Positions 53,927 through 62,698 of a DNA stretch of 64,000 bases are shown here, piece by piece. Origin of the DNA: Pedobacter sp. SYP-B3415. GTDB lineage: Bacteria > Bacteroidota > Bacteroidia > Sphingobacteriales > Sphingobacteriaceae. Position numbers and translations under genes: made by a program. Positions within the stretch are counted from its first letter, which is position 1. Each line of letters opens with the position of its first letter. Below the pieces are notes generated by a model, which was not told where the DNA came from, did no database searches, and worked only from the letters and a program-made list of their open reading frames with translations. The stretch is taken from contig NZ_RXNQ01000031.1 in NCBI RefSeq assembly GCF_004138205.1, positions 1 to 64,000 of the forward strand. Direction: 5' to 3'.

Positions 53927-53945
53927 ACCACCTAAAAATAAGATT

Positions 53946-54905
53946 ATGTTTTACCACATGCAAAAATTGATCAACCCGATCGTGGTTGATGAACCGGATC
54001 CGGCAGCTGCAAATGTACTCCAGGAAGGCCTGGGTGGACAGTTCGGCGAAATGCGGACCATGATGCAGTTTCTGTTTCAGAGTTTCAACTTCCGTGGCGA
54101 CGGAATCCCTTATCTTGATCTGATTCAGGGGATCGGCATTGAGGAGATTAGCCACGTAGAGCTGATCAGCAAAACTATATCGCAATTACTTGATGGCGCG
54201 CCCGGTTATAATGGCGACAAGTTTGACACGCCGGGCAAAGGCGGCGAGGCAACCCTCGATGTTGGTCGTCTGGCAAAAAATCCGCATCATTTCATTATGG
54301 GCGCGCAGGGGGCATTGCCTGTTGATGCTGCTGGCAACCCATGGAGCGGCTCATACGTCCACAATCATGGCAACCTGGTACTCGACCTCATGGACAACCT
54401 GGTGCTCGAAGCAACCGGCCGTATTCAGAAGTCGCGCATTTACCAGATGTCAGAGAACAAGACGCTGCGTTCGACAGTTTCATTTCTCATTGTGCGTGAT
54501 GAGGCGCACCAGATGGCTTTTGCTAAAGCGCTGGAAACACTGGGTATTGACTGGGCCAAGACCCTCCCGATTCCGAAGTTCGACTCATCAAAATATCCGG
54601 AAGTAAAAAAGCTGCTTGATGCCGGTATTCACCGTGAGCAATATCACTTCAGGCTCGACTCATCGATGATGGACCTGATTTTTAAAGGCAGCGCGCCTGC
54701 GAATGATGGTACTGAACTCGTTACCAAGAAAGAGCCTGATGAGTCCTATCCTATTCCAGTAGCGCCTGAGCGTCCGGAAGAATTCGCGCCCGGCCTTGAT
54801 CCTGAGCTGCAGAGCCTGGCCGATGCCTTGAGCGAGTTTAAGGAGAAAACTTTGAAGAAGATGGAAAAGAAAGCCGGACCAAACCCAAGAACAAAGAAAA
54901 AATAA
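53946..54905 (+). CDS. Manganese (non-haem) catalase
   Basis: A 319-residue ferritin-like enzyme that splits hydrogen peroxide at a di-manganese site. The ligand set is complete: Glu35 (FGEMRTM), Glu67 and His70 (EEISHVEL), Glu155 (LEATGRI) and His188 (DEAHQMAF). The last 100 residues form the usual extension, and the end is a charged tail (KEKTLKKMEKKAGPNPRTKK). It is cytoplasmic. A second, frameshifted copy lies at 60037-60914. A strong terminator follows at once. A short frame just upstream may be part of the same transcript. Confidence 0.9.
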   Translation: MFYHMQKLINPIVVDEPDPAAANVLQEGLGGQFGEMRTMMQFLFQSFNFRGDGIPYLDLIQGIGIEEISHVELISKTISQLLDGAPGYNGDKFDTPGKGGEATLDVGRLAKNPHHFIMGAQGALPVDAAGNPWSGSYVHNHGNLVLDLMDNLVLEATGRIQKSRIYQMSENKTLRSTVSFLIVRDEAHQMAFAKALETLGIDWAKTLPIPKFDSSKYPEVKKLLDAGIHREQYHFRLDSSMMDLIFKGSAPANDGTELVTKKEPDESYPIPVAPERPEEFAPGLDPELQSLADALSEFKEKTLKKMEKKAGPNPRTKKK

Positions 54906-54909
54906 ATGC

Positions 54910-54933
54910 AGAGGCCGAAAGGCCTCTTTTTTT
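54910..54933 (+). terminator. Terminator of the manganese catalase gene
   Basis: AGAGGCC and GGCCTCT enclose a GAAA tetraloop and run into seven T. Classical Rho-independent terminator five bases after the stop codon. Confidence 0.92.
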
Positions 54934-54969
54934 GTCCCCACATGCCTAAGGTATAACCCCGCCGGGGTC

Positions 54970-56255
54970 GCGCAGATTTATAATCCAAAGCAACTGAGAA
55001 CCGGGTTTCAACCCGGATTGTCGTGCGGATTGAAAATCCGCTGCTCAGTGCTGCCGGATTGCGAATCCGGCAGAACATCGTTTTTTAGCCGGCTTGTTAT
55101 CGTGCGGCCGTCGCTCCAGATTTATAAGCTGGAGCAGCTGAGCACCGGTTTTTTTACCCGGCTCGTTATCGTGCGGATTAAAAATCCGCTGTTCAGTGCT
55201 GCCGGATTGCAAATCTGGCAGGATATCGTTTTCAACCCGGCTTGTTATCGTGCGGTCGTCGCTCCAGATTTATAATCTGGAGCAACTGAGCACCGGGTTT
55301 TTTACCCGGCTTGTCATCGTGCGGATTGAAAATCCGCGCCTCAGTGCTGCCGGATTGCAAATCCGGCAGGACATCGTTTTCAACCCGGCTTGTTACCATG
55401 CCGTTGCTCCAGATTTATAATCTGGAGCAACTGAGAACCGGGTTTTTACCCGGCTCGTTATCGTGCGGATTAGAAATCCGCGGCTCAATGCTGCCGGATT
55501 GCAAATCCGGCAAGACATCGTTTTTAACCGGCTTGCTATCGTGCGGCCGTCGCTCCAGATTTATAATCTGGAGCAACTGAGAACCGGGTTTTTACCCGGC
55601 TTGTCATCGTGCGGATTGAAAATCCGCTGCTCAGTGCTGCCGGATTGCGAATCCGGCAGAACATCGTTTTTTAGCCGGCTTGTTATCGTGCGGCCGTCGC
55701 TCCAGATTTATAATCTGGAGCAGCTGAGCACCGGTTTTTTTACCCGGCTCGTTATCGTGCGGATTAAAAATCCGCTGTTCAGTGCTGCCGGATTGCAAAT
55801 CTGGCAGGATATCGTTTTCAACCCGGCTTGTTATCGTGCGGCCGTCGCTCCAGATTTATAATCTGGAGCAACTGAGCACCGGGTTTTTTACCCGGCTTGT
55901 CATCGTGCGGATTGAAAATCCGCGCCTCAGTGCTGCCGGATTGCAAATCCGGCAGGACATCGTTTTCAACCCGGCTTGTTACCATGCCGTTGCTCCAGAT
56001 TTATAATCTGGAGCAACTGAGAACCGGGTTTTTACCCGGCTCGTTATCGTGCGGATTAGAAATCCGCGGCTCAGTGCTGCCGGATTGCAAATCCGGCAGG
56101 ACATCGTTTTTTAGCCGGCTTGTTATCGTGCGGTCGTCGCTCCAGATTTATAATCTGGAGTAACTGAGCACCGGGTTTTCAACCCGGATTGTCATCGTGC
56201 GGATTAAAAATCCGCGGCTCAATTCTCCGGATTGCAAATCCGGCAGGACATCTTA
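54970..56255. repeat. Tandem array of nine ~146-base units, each with four hairpins
   Basis: Each unit has four perfect or near-perfect hairpins in fixed order: CTCCAGATT-TAT-AATCTGGAG, CCGGGT-TTT-ACCCGG, GCGGATT-nnn-AATCCGC and GCCGGATT-GCA-AATCCGGC. Three of the four share an ATT-nnn-AAT core. The first hairpin recurs at about 54973, 55117, 55265, 55410, 55556, 55703, 55851, 55996 and 56143, a spacing of 144-148 bases. Units 1-4 and 5-8 match pairwise and share private variants (for example AAATCTGGCAGGATATCG in units 2 and 6), so a four-unit block of about 586 bases has been duplicated. The first and last units are degenerate. The frames across it are open in several phases but encode only the repeat. 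It is probably REP-like (RAYT-associated) material; no such transposase is in the window. Confidence 0.9.
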
Positions 56256-57455
56256 CCACTGACTTGTTGTTTCGTTAAAATAGACGAGTATATCGAAGTT
56301 GTCTGAAAGCGATAGCTTTTTTGCAGACGGCACACTCCATGCGCCAATAAGCCGCATCTCACGTGGTGACTTCAGGAAAGCAGCCAGGTCCGCATCGTGG
56401 TCATCCTCTCGCAGATCCAGGATAAAGTTGCTGTACCGGCTTTTGCTGAAGTAGTATTCGTAGCCTTTTGGTGACTTTACTTCGGGGTAATAGTGGGCCT
56501 GAAAACCAAGCAGGGGCTTATTCTTAGCTATCCAGACGTTGACGTAAGCCTTACCATGATTAAAGTCGGTTGCGATAACGCCATAGCGGCTTCCGTGACG
56601 CTCATGCAGATGGGTTCCCAGCGTCGGATAACCATACAGTTTCATTTTAGCCACATGGCCGTTGTGAGCCCAGATGATCAGTTTGCCGTTTTCGGCCCGA
56701 TGCTTCAGCCATTCTGCATTTCTCGCCATATATGCATCCCTGAATCCGCGTCCCTCAGCAGGGTATTTTGCGATCTGTTCAAGCATCTGAACGTAATGGG
56801 CCCGGATTTCAGACAAATTCGTCCGCCGCAGGCGAACCGCCAGATTCAACAGATCACTACGGTCCGCTTTGTCTATTCTTTCATAAGGCTTGCCGGCTAT
56901 CTCCCGAAGTCGTTCCCGGTCGGCTGATTCCAGGCCAGGCTCTTCCGTCAGCAGTTTAGTAATGATACCTGAGTAACCGCGCGCTTCGAGTCCGTAAACA
57001 TGTACGCGATCGGCTTCAGGTCGTGTGCCGTTATACCTGCGAAGCCAGTCGATCATTTGCCTGTTTGTAGACATCAGCGCGCTTCCTGGTAGAAAGATAA
57101 GCGTGTCTGCCACGCCATTGATGTAATCATCTATTTTCGCTACGGCCGCATAATCGCTTTCGAAACCAATTGACCGGAAATTCAGATTGCTGATCAGGAA
57201 CCTGACCAAACGATCTTTATACCTGAACACTTCGGCTGTGCCATGCGTGACTTCGCCGAGCGCAACAATTTCTTTATCAGCAAGCGAGACCTTTAAAAAG
57301 TCTATGTCAGCAAAGCTTTCTGCGGCATTGAGCGTTTTAACAGGTCTTGCCGACACACCGAGCGACCTGACTATCGATGTTTCGTTTTTTTGTGCATTGA
57401 TTGTGCCGGCGGCAAGCGACAAGATGACTATAATTAAGCAGGCGATTTTTTTCAC
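56253..57455 (-). CDS. Erythromycin esterase-family protein
   Basis: A secreted 400-residue protein of the erythromycin esterase (EreA/ChaN-like) family. The active-site region has ALGEVTHGTAEVFRYKDRLV (Glu and His of the family) and WAHNGHVAKMKLYG further on. I choose the GTG at 57455 as start, because VKKIACLIIVILSLAAGTIN then gives a clean signal peptide and the -7 element TACATTTG lies upstream of it. An ATG at 57530 in the same frame would lie before the promoter. The substrate is unknown and macrolide resistance should not be assumed. The stop lies at the very edge of the repeat array. Confidence 0.84.
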   Translation of the reverse strand: MKKIACLIIVILSLAAGTINAQKNETSIVRSLGVSARPVKTLNAAESFADIDFLKVSLADKEIVALGEVTHGTAEVFRYKDRLVRFLISNLNFRSIGFESDYAAVAKIDDYINGVADTLIFLPGSALMSTNRQMIDWLRRYNGTRPEADRVHVYGLEARGYSGIITKLLTEEPGLESADRERLREIAGKPYERIDKADRSDLLNLAVRLRRTNLSEIRAHYVQMLEQIAKYPAEGRGFRDAYMARNAEWLKHRAENGKLIIWAHNGHVAKMKLYGYPTLGTHLHERHGSRYGVIATDFNHGKAYVNVWIAKNKPLLGFQAHYYPEVKSPKGYEYYFSKSRYSNFILDLREDDHDADLAAFLKSPREMRLIGAWSVPSAKKLSLSDNFDILVYFNETTSQW

Positions 57456-57478
57456 GGGTAGAACGTTTTTGAACAAAG

Positions 57479-57486
57479 CAAATGTA
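57479..57486 (-). promoter_or_regulatory. -7 element of the erythromycin esterase-like gene
   Basis: On the minus strand TACATTTG matches TAnnTTTG exactly and lies 23 bases before the GTG start at 57455. It rules out the upstream ATG as start. Confidence 0.55.
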
Positions 57487-57604
57487 TCTGTCAAAAAAAG
57501 CTGAAACGAATATTTAACCTTTGTCAACAATGATAGCTAATGAAAGAATGAAATGAATAAAGCTTTTTGGCTTTTACTCAGTAACTTAAATAAAAATATC
57601 TAAA

Positions 57605-58321
57605 ATGAAACGGAAATCTTACCTATTAACTCTGTTGGTCATTGCTTTGCTAACTGGATGCAAGCAGGACAGCCTCGTACAGCCAGCCGATCGACAAACT
57701 CAGCTTCGTGCTAAATTGTCTAATGAAGTCCCTTGTCCATATCTGGATGATCGCGATTGCGATTCGGTTCCGGACAACCTAGATAATTGCCCTGACACAC
57801 CCAATGCTGATCAATCGGATCATGATAACGATGGAATAGGTGATGTCTGCGATACCAATAATGGGGGACCAACCACGCCGCCACAACTCACGGGTTGGGT
57901 ATCCGCAGAGACTTATCTGAATAGATACTGCGCTGTCACAGCTTCGATGACATACAATTGTGGGCTTGCGAAAGGAATATCTGAGGTTTTAAATGAAACA
58001 AAAGAACTTTTTAAAAATGCAGTTGTCTATGAACCGGTTCTTACATTTTATAAAGTAAGTTCGACTGGGAGCACTGACGAGAAAACTACCAAGGAATACT
58101 GCGACACGAGTAATCGCGGATGTTATATCACTTATAGATCCGTGGCGAACGAGATAGCAATGCGGCAAAGCAAATTATACTATTTAGAAGGCAAACTGGA
58201 ATACATAGACTCTTTGCGCGAACACTTCCCCCATCTGGCAGATTATTACGAAGGCTATCGAATCGGTTGTATTCAAGCCTATTGGTTTACAGAAGACAGC
58301 TTGACTACTTTCCATCTCTAA
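57605..58321 (+). CDS. Lipoprotein with thrombospondin type 3 calcium-binding repeats
   Basis: A 238-residue lipoprotein; the lipobox is ALLTGC with Cys about residue 19. Residues 45-85 hold thrombospondin type 3-like repeats rich in Asp (DDRDCDSVPDNLDNCPD and DQSDHDNDGIGDVCD), which bind calcium. The remaining 150 residues contain several Cys (CAVTASMTYNCGLAKG, EYCDTSNRGCYITY) and no recognised domain. It is likely a surface or periplasmic protein. Single gene, divergent from the esterase-like gene. Confidence 0.8.
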   Translation: MKRKSYLLTLLVIALLTGCKQDSLVQPADRQTQLRAKLSNEVPCPYLDDRDCDSVPDNLDNCPDTPNADQSDHDNDGIGDVCDTNNGGPTTPPQLTGWVSAETYLNRYCAVTASMTYNCGLAKGISEVLNETKELFKNAVVYEPVLTFYKVSSTGSTDEKTTKEYCDTSNRGCYITYRSVANEIAMRQSKLYYLEGKLEYIDSLREHFPHLADYYEGYRIGCIQAYWFTEDSLTTFHL

Positions 58322-58507
58322 GGAGTGATGCTGGCTTAACACTTAAACCAATGCATAGCGAGGTAAATGACAGCTAACTATCATAATGCTGGGCACATGG
58401 CGAATGTGCATCTGCACAGGTGATGTATGCGTCGGACAGTTTTGCGATAGTTCAATACCTGAGTTTGTTGCCCGCAAACATTCCGGCCCCACCGTCGTTA
58501 CAACCAT

Positions 58508-59473
58508 ATGAATGCAAATAAAAAAACTGTTGTCGTTACCGGTGCTTCAAGCGGCGCCGGTCGGGCCATCGCCCTGGCTTTCGCCCAAAATGGTGACCGG
58601 ATCGTACTGGCGGCAAGAAATGAAGTTTCGCTGGAAGAAGTGGCAGAAGAGTGCAGGCAGCTGGGCGGTCAGACACTTGTGGTTACTGCAGACCTGTCTG
58701 ATCACAGGGCTGCAATAAACCTGGCCGCGGCGGCTACCGACTTCGGACCGGGAATCGATGTGTGGGTTAACAATGCCGGCGTTCTGGCCGTAGGCAAGTT
58801 TGACGAAACACCGATGGAGGTAACACAACAAGTCATTGCAACCAATCTGCTCGGGTACATGAATGGCGCCCACGCTGTATTGCCCTACTTCAAGGAACAG
58901 GGTCATGGCATTATCATTAATAACATCTCGATAGGTGGTTTTCTTCCGGTGCCTTTCGGCGTTGGGTACTCAGCGAGCAAATTTGGTCTGCGCGGTTTTT
59001 CGGCTGCGCTAAAGGCTGAACTTAAGAAGTTTCCGGATATTCATGTTTGCGACGCCTTCCCCGCTTTTCTCGACACGCCGGGTATTCAGCACGCAGCAAA
59101 TTATACTGGAAAGATGCTCAAGCCGGGGCCGCCTGTATATGATCCGCAGCGGCTGGCAATGGAAATTGTCAGACTTGCTGAATATCCGCGCAGCGAAAAA
59201 ATGGTGGGAAGCTTTTCAACCGTAGCCCGGATCGCTTACGCACTCTTTCCTTCACTAACAAGAAACATAGCGGGAACCGTTATCGGAACCTATTTAACAC
59301 AGGCCGAACAGATTGAACGCACAAGCGGAAACATTTTTAATCCTGTAAAATACGGCAATGCCGTGCATGGCGGCTGGGGCATCCCCGGACGGCCTAAGGC
59401 ACACCGCAAATATGTCGCAGCGGGCATCCTGCTTTCCCTTGGCCTTTTAACGGCGAAATTGATGCGTAAGTGA
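58508..59473 (+). CDS. SDR-family oxidoreductase with C-terminal membrane helix
   Basis: A 321-residue SDR with cofactor motif TGASSGAGRAIA (about 11-22), NNAG (about 88-91) and active site YSASK with the Ser in NNISIGG. It is longer than the two other SDRs of the window, and the extra C-terminal part ends in a hydrophobic helix (YVAAGILLSLGLLTAKLMRK), so it may be tied to the membrane. Substrate unknown. No regulator lies beside it. Single gene. Confidence 0.88.
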   Translation: MNANKKTVVVTGASSGAGRAIALAFAQNGDRIVLAARNEVSLEEVAEECRQLGGQTLVVTADLSDHRAAINLAAAATDFGPGIDVWVNNAGVLAVGKFDETPMEVTQQVIATNLLGYMNGAHAVLPYFKEQGHGIIINNISIGGFLPVPFGVGYSASKFGLRGFSAALKAELKKFPDIHVCDAFPAFLDTPGIQHAANYTGKMLKPGPPVYDPQRLAMEIVRLAEYPRSEKMVGSFSTVARIAYALFPSLTRNIAGTVIGTYLTQAEQIERTSGNIFNPVKYGNAVHGGWGIPGRPKAHRKYVAAGILLSLGLLTAKLMRK

Positions 59474-59668
59474 TTTCATTGACCACATTGATGATAGCAT
59501 GTTTGGCATTAAATAGGCAAGCCTTACAAAACTTATGGTACGCTTTCGGATGGCCAGGGCTTACCTTTAACCAAGCGCGTAGCGGGACTTGAACGCTTTC
59601 AGACATGCAGCTTTCTTCGGCCGGGAAAATAATACCATAAATAACTTCGGTTTAAGGAATAAAAAGGT

Positions 59669-59676
59669 TACATTTG
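59669..59676 (+). promoter_or_regulatory. -7 element of the cold-shock gene
   Basis: TACATTTG matches TAnnTTTG exactly. It ends 21 bases before the ATG, so the leader is only about 15 bases, far shorter than the long cold-shock leaders of enterobacteria. Confidence 0.6.
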
Positions 59677-59697
59677 AGAATAATTAAAAAAAATACA

Positions 59698-59889
59698 ATG
59701 CAACAAGGAACAGTAAAATTTTTCAATGAGACTAAAGGTTTTGGATTTATCATTCCGGCTAACGGCGGAAGCGAAATCTTTGTTCATTCATCCGGGTTGG
59801 TAGACAGCATTCGTGAGAATGATTCAGTAACTTATGACGTTGAGCAAGGTAAAAAAGGCTTGAACGCAGTTAATGTTAAAATCGCTTAA
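59698..59889 (+). CDS. Cold-shock domain protein
   Basis: A 63-residue single-domain cold-shock protein that binds single-stranded RNA and DNA. Both RNA-binding motifs are present: RNP1 KGFGFI (about 15-20) and RNP2 IFVHSS (about 30-35). The start ATG 59698 (MQQGTVKFFNETKGFGF) fits the family; an upstream frame adds only leader sequence. The gene has its own -7 element and terminator, so it is monocistronic. Confidence 0.95.
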   Translation: MQQGTVKFFNETKGFGFIIPANGGSEIFVHSSGLVDSIRENDSVTYDVEQGKKGLNAVNVKIA

Positions 59890-59913
59890 TCAGATTTCTA
59901 TCATACATTGATG

Positions 59914-59947
59914 AAAAAACCGCTTCCTTCCCGAAGCGGTTTTTTTA
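59914..59947 (+). terminator. Terminator of the cold-shock gene
   Basis: AAAAAACCGCTTC and GAAGCGGTTTTTT enclose a six-base loop, followed by further T. Strong Rho-independent terminator 25 bases after the stop. Confidence 0.92.
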
Positions 59948-59973
59948 TTGGGCAATTTCTCCGCACCGATAAC

Positions 59974-60010
59974 AAAAAAAAAGGGGCTGCTGCAAATGCA
60001 GACAGCCCCG
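59974..60010 (-). terminator. Terminator after the broken catalase gene
   Basis: On the minus strand GGGGCTG and CAGCCCC with a TCTGCATTTGCAG middle form a hairpin that runs into nine T. It lies about 25 bases after the catalase stop and is fully intact. Confidence 0.85.
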
Positions 60011-60036
60011 GCGCCTTCCACAGCACCACCAAAATA

Positions 60037-60914
60037 TTATGGCAACAAGGTGTCTTTGATGTTCTCAATGATGCCTTTGTCACCGCCCATCATCTGCTGG
60101 GCCTGGGCATAACCTTTTACATCCGGCATACCTAAGTCAGGTCGCGGCGCCCCGGGTTGCGCAACCAGCGTTGTGAATTCGCCCTTACCGTCTATCGAAG
60201 GACCACTGGTCCAACGGCCTTCAGCTACGGGCTGGTTTTCGATGTTTGTTGATATGAATGCATAATCAAAACCAGGGATATGGCGTTCCGTCGGGAATGT
60301 GTTTGGAATAGGCAAATTTGCGTTTACGCCGCCAAGATCTTCCAGCACGGCCAGCCACTGGTTCTGGTGCATCGTATCGCGGGTAATCAGAAGGCCAGCA
60401 TATCTTTCATCCCGCTATCATCGGTCATTTCATACAGCCGGGTCGCCAATACCCGCCCCGTAGATTCAGCCATGACGTTCGCATACATGTCTGCTGCAAT
60501 GTTACCACTGCCAACAACCCATGATCCGTTGAACGGAACGCCATTAGCGTCGACTGCCATCGCTGAAAGACCCGATGAGATGACATGGCGGGGGTCCATA
60601 CCACCAAGAATATTGCTGACTATCGGGTTTTCTCCCGCAATCTTGTCTTTCAGTTCGTGCGTAGCGCCGTCAAGATTCAAAGCCACCGCTGTACAAAGCA
60701 TTTCGATGTGTGAGATTTCTTCCGTACCCGTATCGAGCAGCATATCGCGGTATTTGTTTGGTCCGCGGTTTCCCCATGCCTGAAACAGGTATTGCAGGCA
60801 CACGCGGATTTCGCCTTCAATTCCGCCAATAGCCTGTTGAAGCAGTTTAGCAAAGGCCGGGTTTGGTTTGTCTACACGTACCTGGTACTGCAGATTGTTG
60901 TCATGATAGAACAT
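60037..60914 (-). pseudogene. Manganese catalase, split by a one-base deletion
   Basis: A second manganese catalase of about 292 residues when joined. The N-terminal piece (60387-60914) carries Glu35 (EGEIRVC), Glu66 and His69 (EEISHIEM) and Glu in MAESTGRV, and stops after MKDMLAF. The second piece (60037 to about 60390) continues LITRDTMHQNQWLAVLEDLG, with the last His ligand, and ends in the usual C-terminal part. One C added to TTCTGA at about 60390 restores the frame (TTC CTG ATT). Its terminator is intact, so the lesion looks recent, unless it is a sequencing error. The intact paralogue at 53946 may cover the function. Confidence 0.87.
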
Positions 60915-61450
60915 AGATTTCTTTTTGATTTAACATTGGTTAATTGCCGGCAAAAAGCATATTTCATACACTTTATGCTACCACAAGTAGAACCTGCTGC
61001 CTAACAAAAGGTTCGCGCCTGAACTACCCGATTCCGCGTGGAAAAAGTCTGATTTTTATGATCAACTACGGTGACACAAACCGTAATTTGTGTACCCGTC
61101 GGGAAGCTATTGAATACCGGTTCGCGTGAACCGGTCTTATAACATCCTGATGAAATACCTGAGTACGGGCGGGCGTCGAATGCAAGTTCCCGCTGATAGC
61201 TGAAAGGATCAAAAGCGGAGTCCGGACGCTTACTGATCCGCGTAGTTACTGAGGCACCAGGATCAAGGTCAGCATTGAAGCGTTGAAGAAAAAAGCCGGT
61301 TGTTAAAAGTTTAATGCTACACCGTCGAAGTTCGTAGTCATTCACCGCAACCGGTAGCGGCTAAGAGGCCGATTACCAAACAGTTTCGATGCTTCTGGCA
61401 AACATTTGCTGCAGCGCCTTGTTGTTTTACGAAACCTTAAATTTAAACCT
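60915..61450. other. 536-base region without a credible gene
   Basis: No known gene is found. A perfect hairpin, ACCGGTTC-GCGT-GAACCGGT, lies at 61116-61135. A minus-strand frame of 114 codons (61001-61345) has no homologue that I recognise and no promoter or ribosome site, so I do not call it. The first 60 bases should hold the promoter of the catalase pseudogene and the last 60 that of the flavin reductase gene. Confidence 0.4.
61116..61135. repeat. Perfect hairpin in the intergenic region
   Basis: Two eight-base arms, ACCGGTTC and GAACCGGT, enclose a GCGT loop. No T tract follows on either strand, so it is not a typical terminator. It could be an operator or structural site. Confidence 0.45.
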
Positions 61451-62002
61451 ATGAATATCAATGTCGCCGCTTTTTCAGGCAGCCTCCGTAAAGACTCCTT
61501 CACAACAAAAACCTTAAAAGCCTTTGCTGCCCTGGCACCCGAAGGCGTTACTGTCAACATTGTCGATATCAGCGAACTCCCGCACATTAACCAGGATCTG
61601 GAAGACGATCTGCCCGAGCCGGTCAAAAGACTGCATGAACAGGCACTTGCCGCAGACGTTGTGGTACTGGCTACACCCGAATACAACCGCTCGTATTCGC
61701 CGGTGATAAAAAACGCGCTCGACTGGGGATCCCGGCCGCAAGGCAATAATTGCTGGGATGGAAAGCCGGTAGCCGTGCTGGGCTGCACACCTTACAACCT
61801 CGGTGCCTTCGGTGCCGTGAACCATTTACGCCAGGTCCTGGTTTATCTGAATATGCAACCTTTGCAGCAGCCTGAATTTTATCTCGCCGGCGCGGGCGAA
61901 AAATTCGACGAGTCGGGTCAGCTTACCGACGAGGGTACCCGCAAACTGATGCAATCGGTTTGGAAAGGACTTCTGCAACTTGCCCAGAACGCTCCGCAGT
62001 AA
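61451..62002 (+). CDS. NADPH-dependent FMN reductase
   Basis: A 183-residue flavodoxin-fold oxidoreductase of the NADPH-dependent FMN reductase (chromate/azo/quinone reductase-like) family. The phosphate-binding loop is FSGSLRKDSFTTKTL near the start, and the family signature PEYNRSYSPVIKNALDW lies in the middle. It reduces flavins, quinones or metal oxyanions with NADPH. Start at ATG 61451 (MNINVAAFSGS), since the frame upstream has no family sequence. Single gene, with the DinB gene downstream behind its own operator. Confidence 0.9.
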   Translation: MNINVAAFSGSLRKDSFTTKTLKAFAALAPEGVTVNIVDISELPHINQDLEDDLPEPVKRLHEQALAADVVVLATPEYNRSYSPVIKNALDWGSRPQGNNCWDGKPVAVLGCTPYNLGAFGAVNHLRQVLVYLNMQPLQQPEFYLAGAGEKFDESGQLTDEGTRKLMQSVWKGLLQLAQNAPQ

Positions 62003-62070
62003 ACTGAACAAATACATTTTTAAAATACTGTTAATCAGCCAATTAATAGTTCGTTTAAAAATATTTCGAT

Positions 62071-62104
62071 TTGATTGTTTTGCACTGACATAACGTTGTC
62101 AGTG
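62071..62104 (+). promoter_or_regulatory. Promoter and overlapping operator of the DinB-family gene
   Basis: TTG (62071), 17 bases, then TAACGTTG is a near-consensus Bacteroidota promoter. The inverted repeat CACTGACA-TAACGT-TGTCAGTG (62083-62104) covers its -7 element, as expected for a repressor site. The regulator is not visible in the window. Confidence 0.55.
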
Positions 62105-62143
62105 GGCTGGAGTTTCTTTGAATAACCAAAAAGAAAACGGATC

Positions 62144-62698
62144 ATGGAAACACAACTGAACAACACATTGACCAACAGAACTATTGGCAGTCTGCTGAAA
62201 AACTATGCGAGCTACAACCAGTGGGCAACTGAAAGCATCGTTACCTGGCTACAGTCGAAACCGGTTGAACTGCTTGAACAGGAAGTTGCATCAAGCTTCT
62301 CAAGCATTAAAAAGACGCTGCGCCATATCTGGGAGTCGCAGGCATACTGGCTTGCTGCAATCAAAAGAGGTGATACTGAAAATTTCGGCACATTCAGCGA
62401 TGATACGGCTATCATCCTGAACGGTATCATGGAACAGAGCGCTGAGCTTGCCGAATATATCAACGGGATGGATGAGCAGGACTTTCAGCAGAATAATCTG
62501 CTTGTCAGCCCCTGGTTTCAGAGCGACTTTGAAAATTTTGAGTACGTGCTGCATTGTGTAAACCATAGCACGTATCACCGCGGGCAGATCGTAACCATTG
62601 GCAGAAATGTAGGTCTGACAGATGCACCGATGACGGACTATAACTTCTACAATATTTATGTCGGCAAAATTGTTCAGCAACTGGCTTTTGCTGGTTAA
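62144..62698 (+). CDS. DinB-family metalloprotein
   Basis: A 184-residue protein of the DinB/YfiT four-helix-bundle superfamily. The conserved metal-binding His residues are visible in KKTLRHIWESQAYWL (about residues 60-75) and CVNHSTYHRGQIV (about 143-155). Members include thiol transferases (bacillithiol- or mycothiol-dependent) and many of unknown role. The name comes from Bacillus subtilis and does not mean DNA polymerase. The gene has an operator-like palindrome in its promoter. It is convergent with the histidine kinase gene and shares four bases with its end. Confidence 0.88.
   Translation: METQLNNTLTNRTIGSLLKNYASYNQWATESIVTWLQSKPVELLEQEVASSFSSIKKTLRHIWESQAYWLAAIKRGDTENFGTFSDDTAIILNGIMEQSAELAEYINGMDEQDFQQNNLLVSPWFQSDFENFEYVLHCVNHSTYHRGQIVTIGRNVGLTDAPMTDYNFYNIYVGKIVQQLAFAG

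Noticed and set aside
54970..56255. CRISPR array or protein-coding repeats in the tandem region
   Set aside because: Repeats are about 146 bases with internal hairpins and no unique spacers, and no cas gene is near. Open frames of 74-132 codons exist in several phases but translate only the repeat.
56253..57455. Macrolide resistance gene
   Set aside because: The family name refers to EreA, but most chromosomal relatives have no shown activity on macrolides, and no other resistance gene is near.
61001..61345. 114-codon minus-strand frame as a gene
   Set aside because: No recognisable domain, signal or start context; it overlaps a hairpin and a region that should hold promoters.
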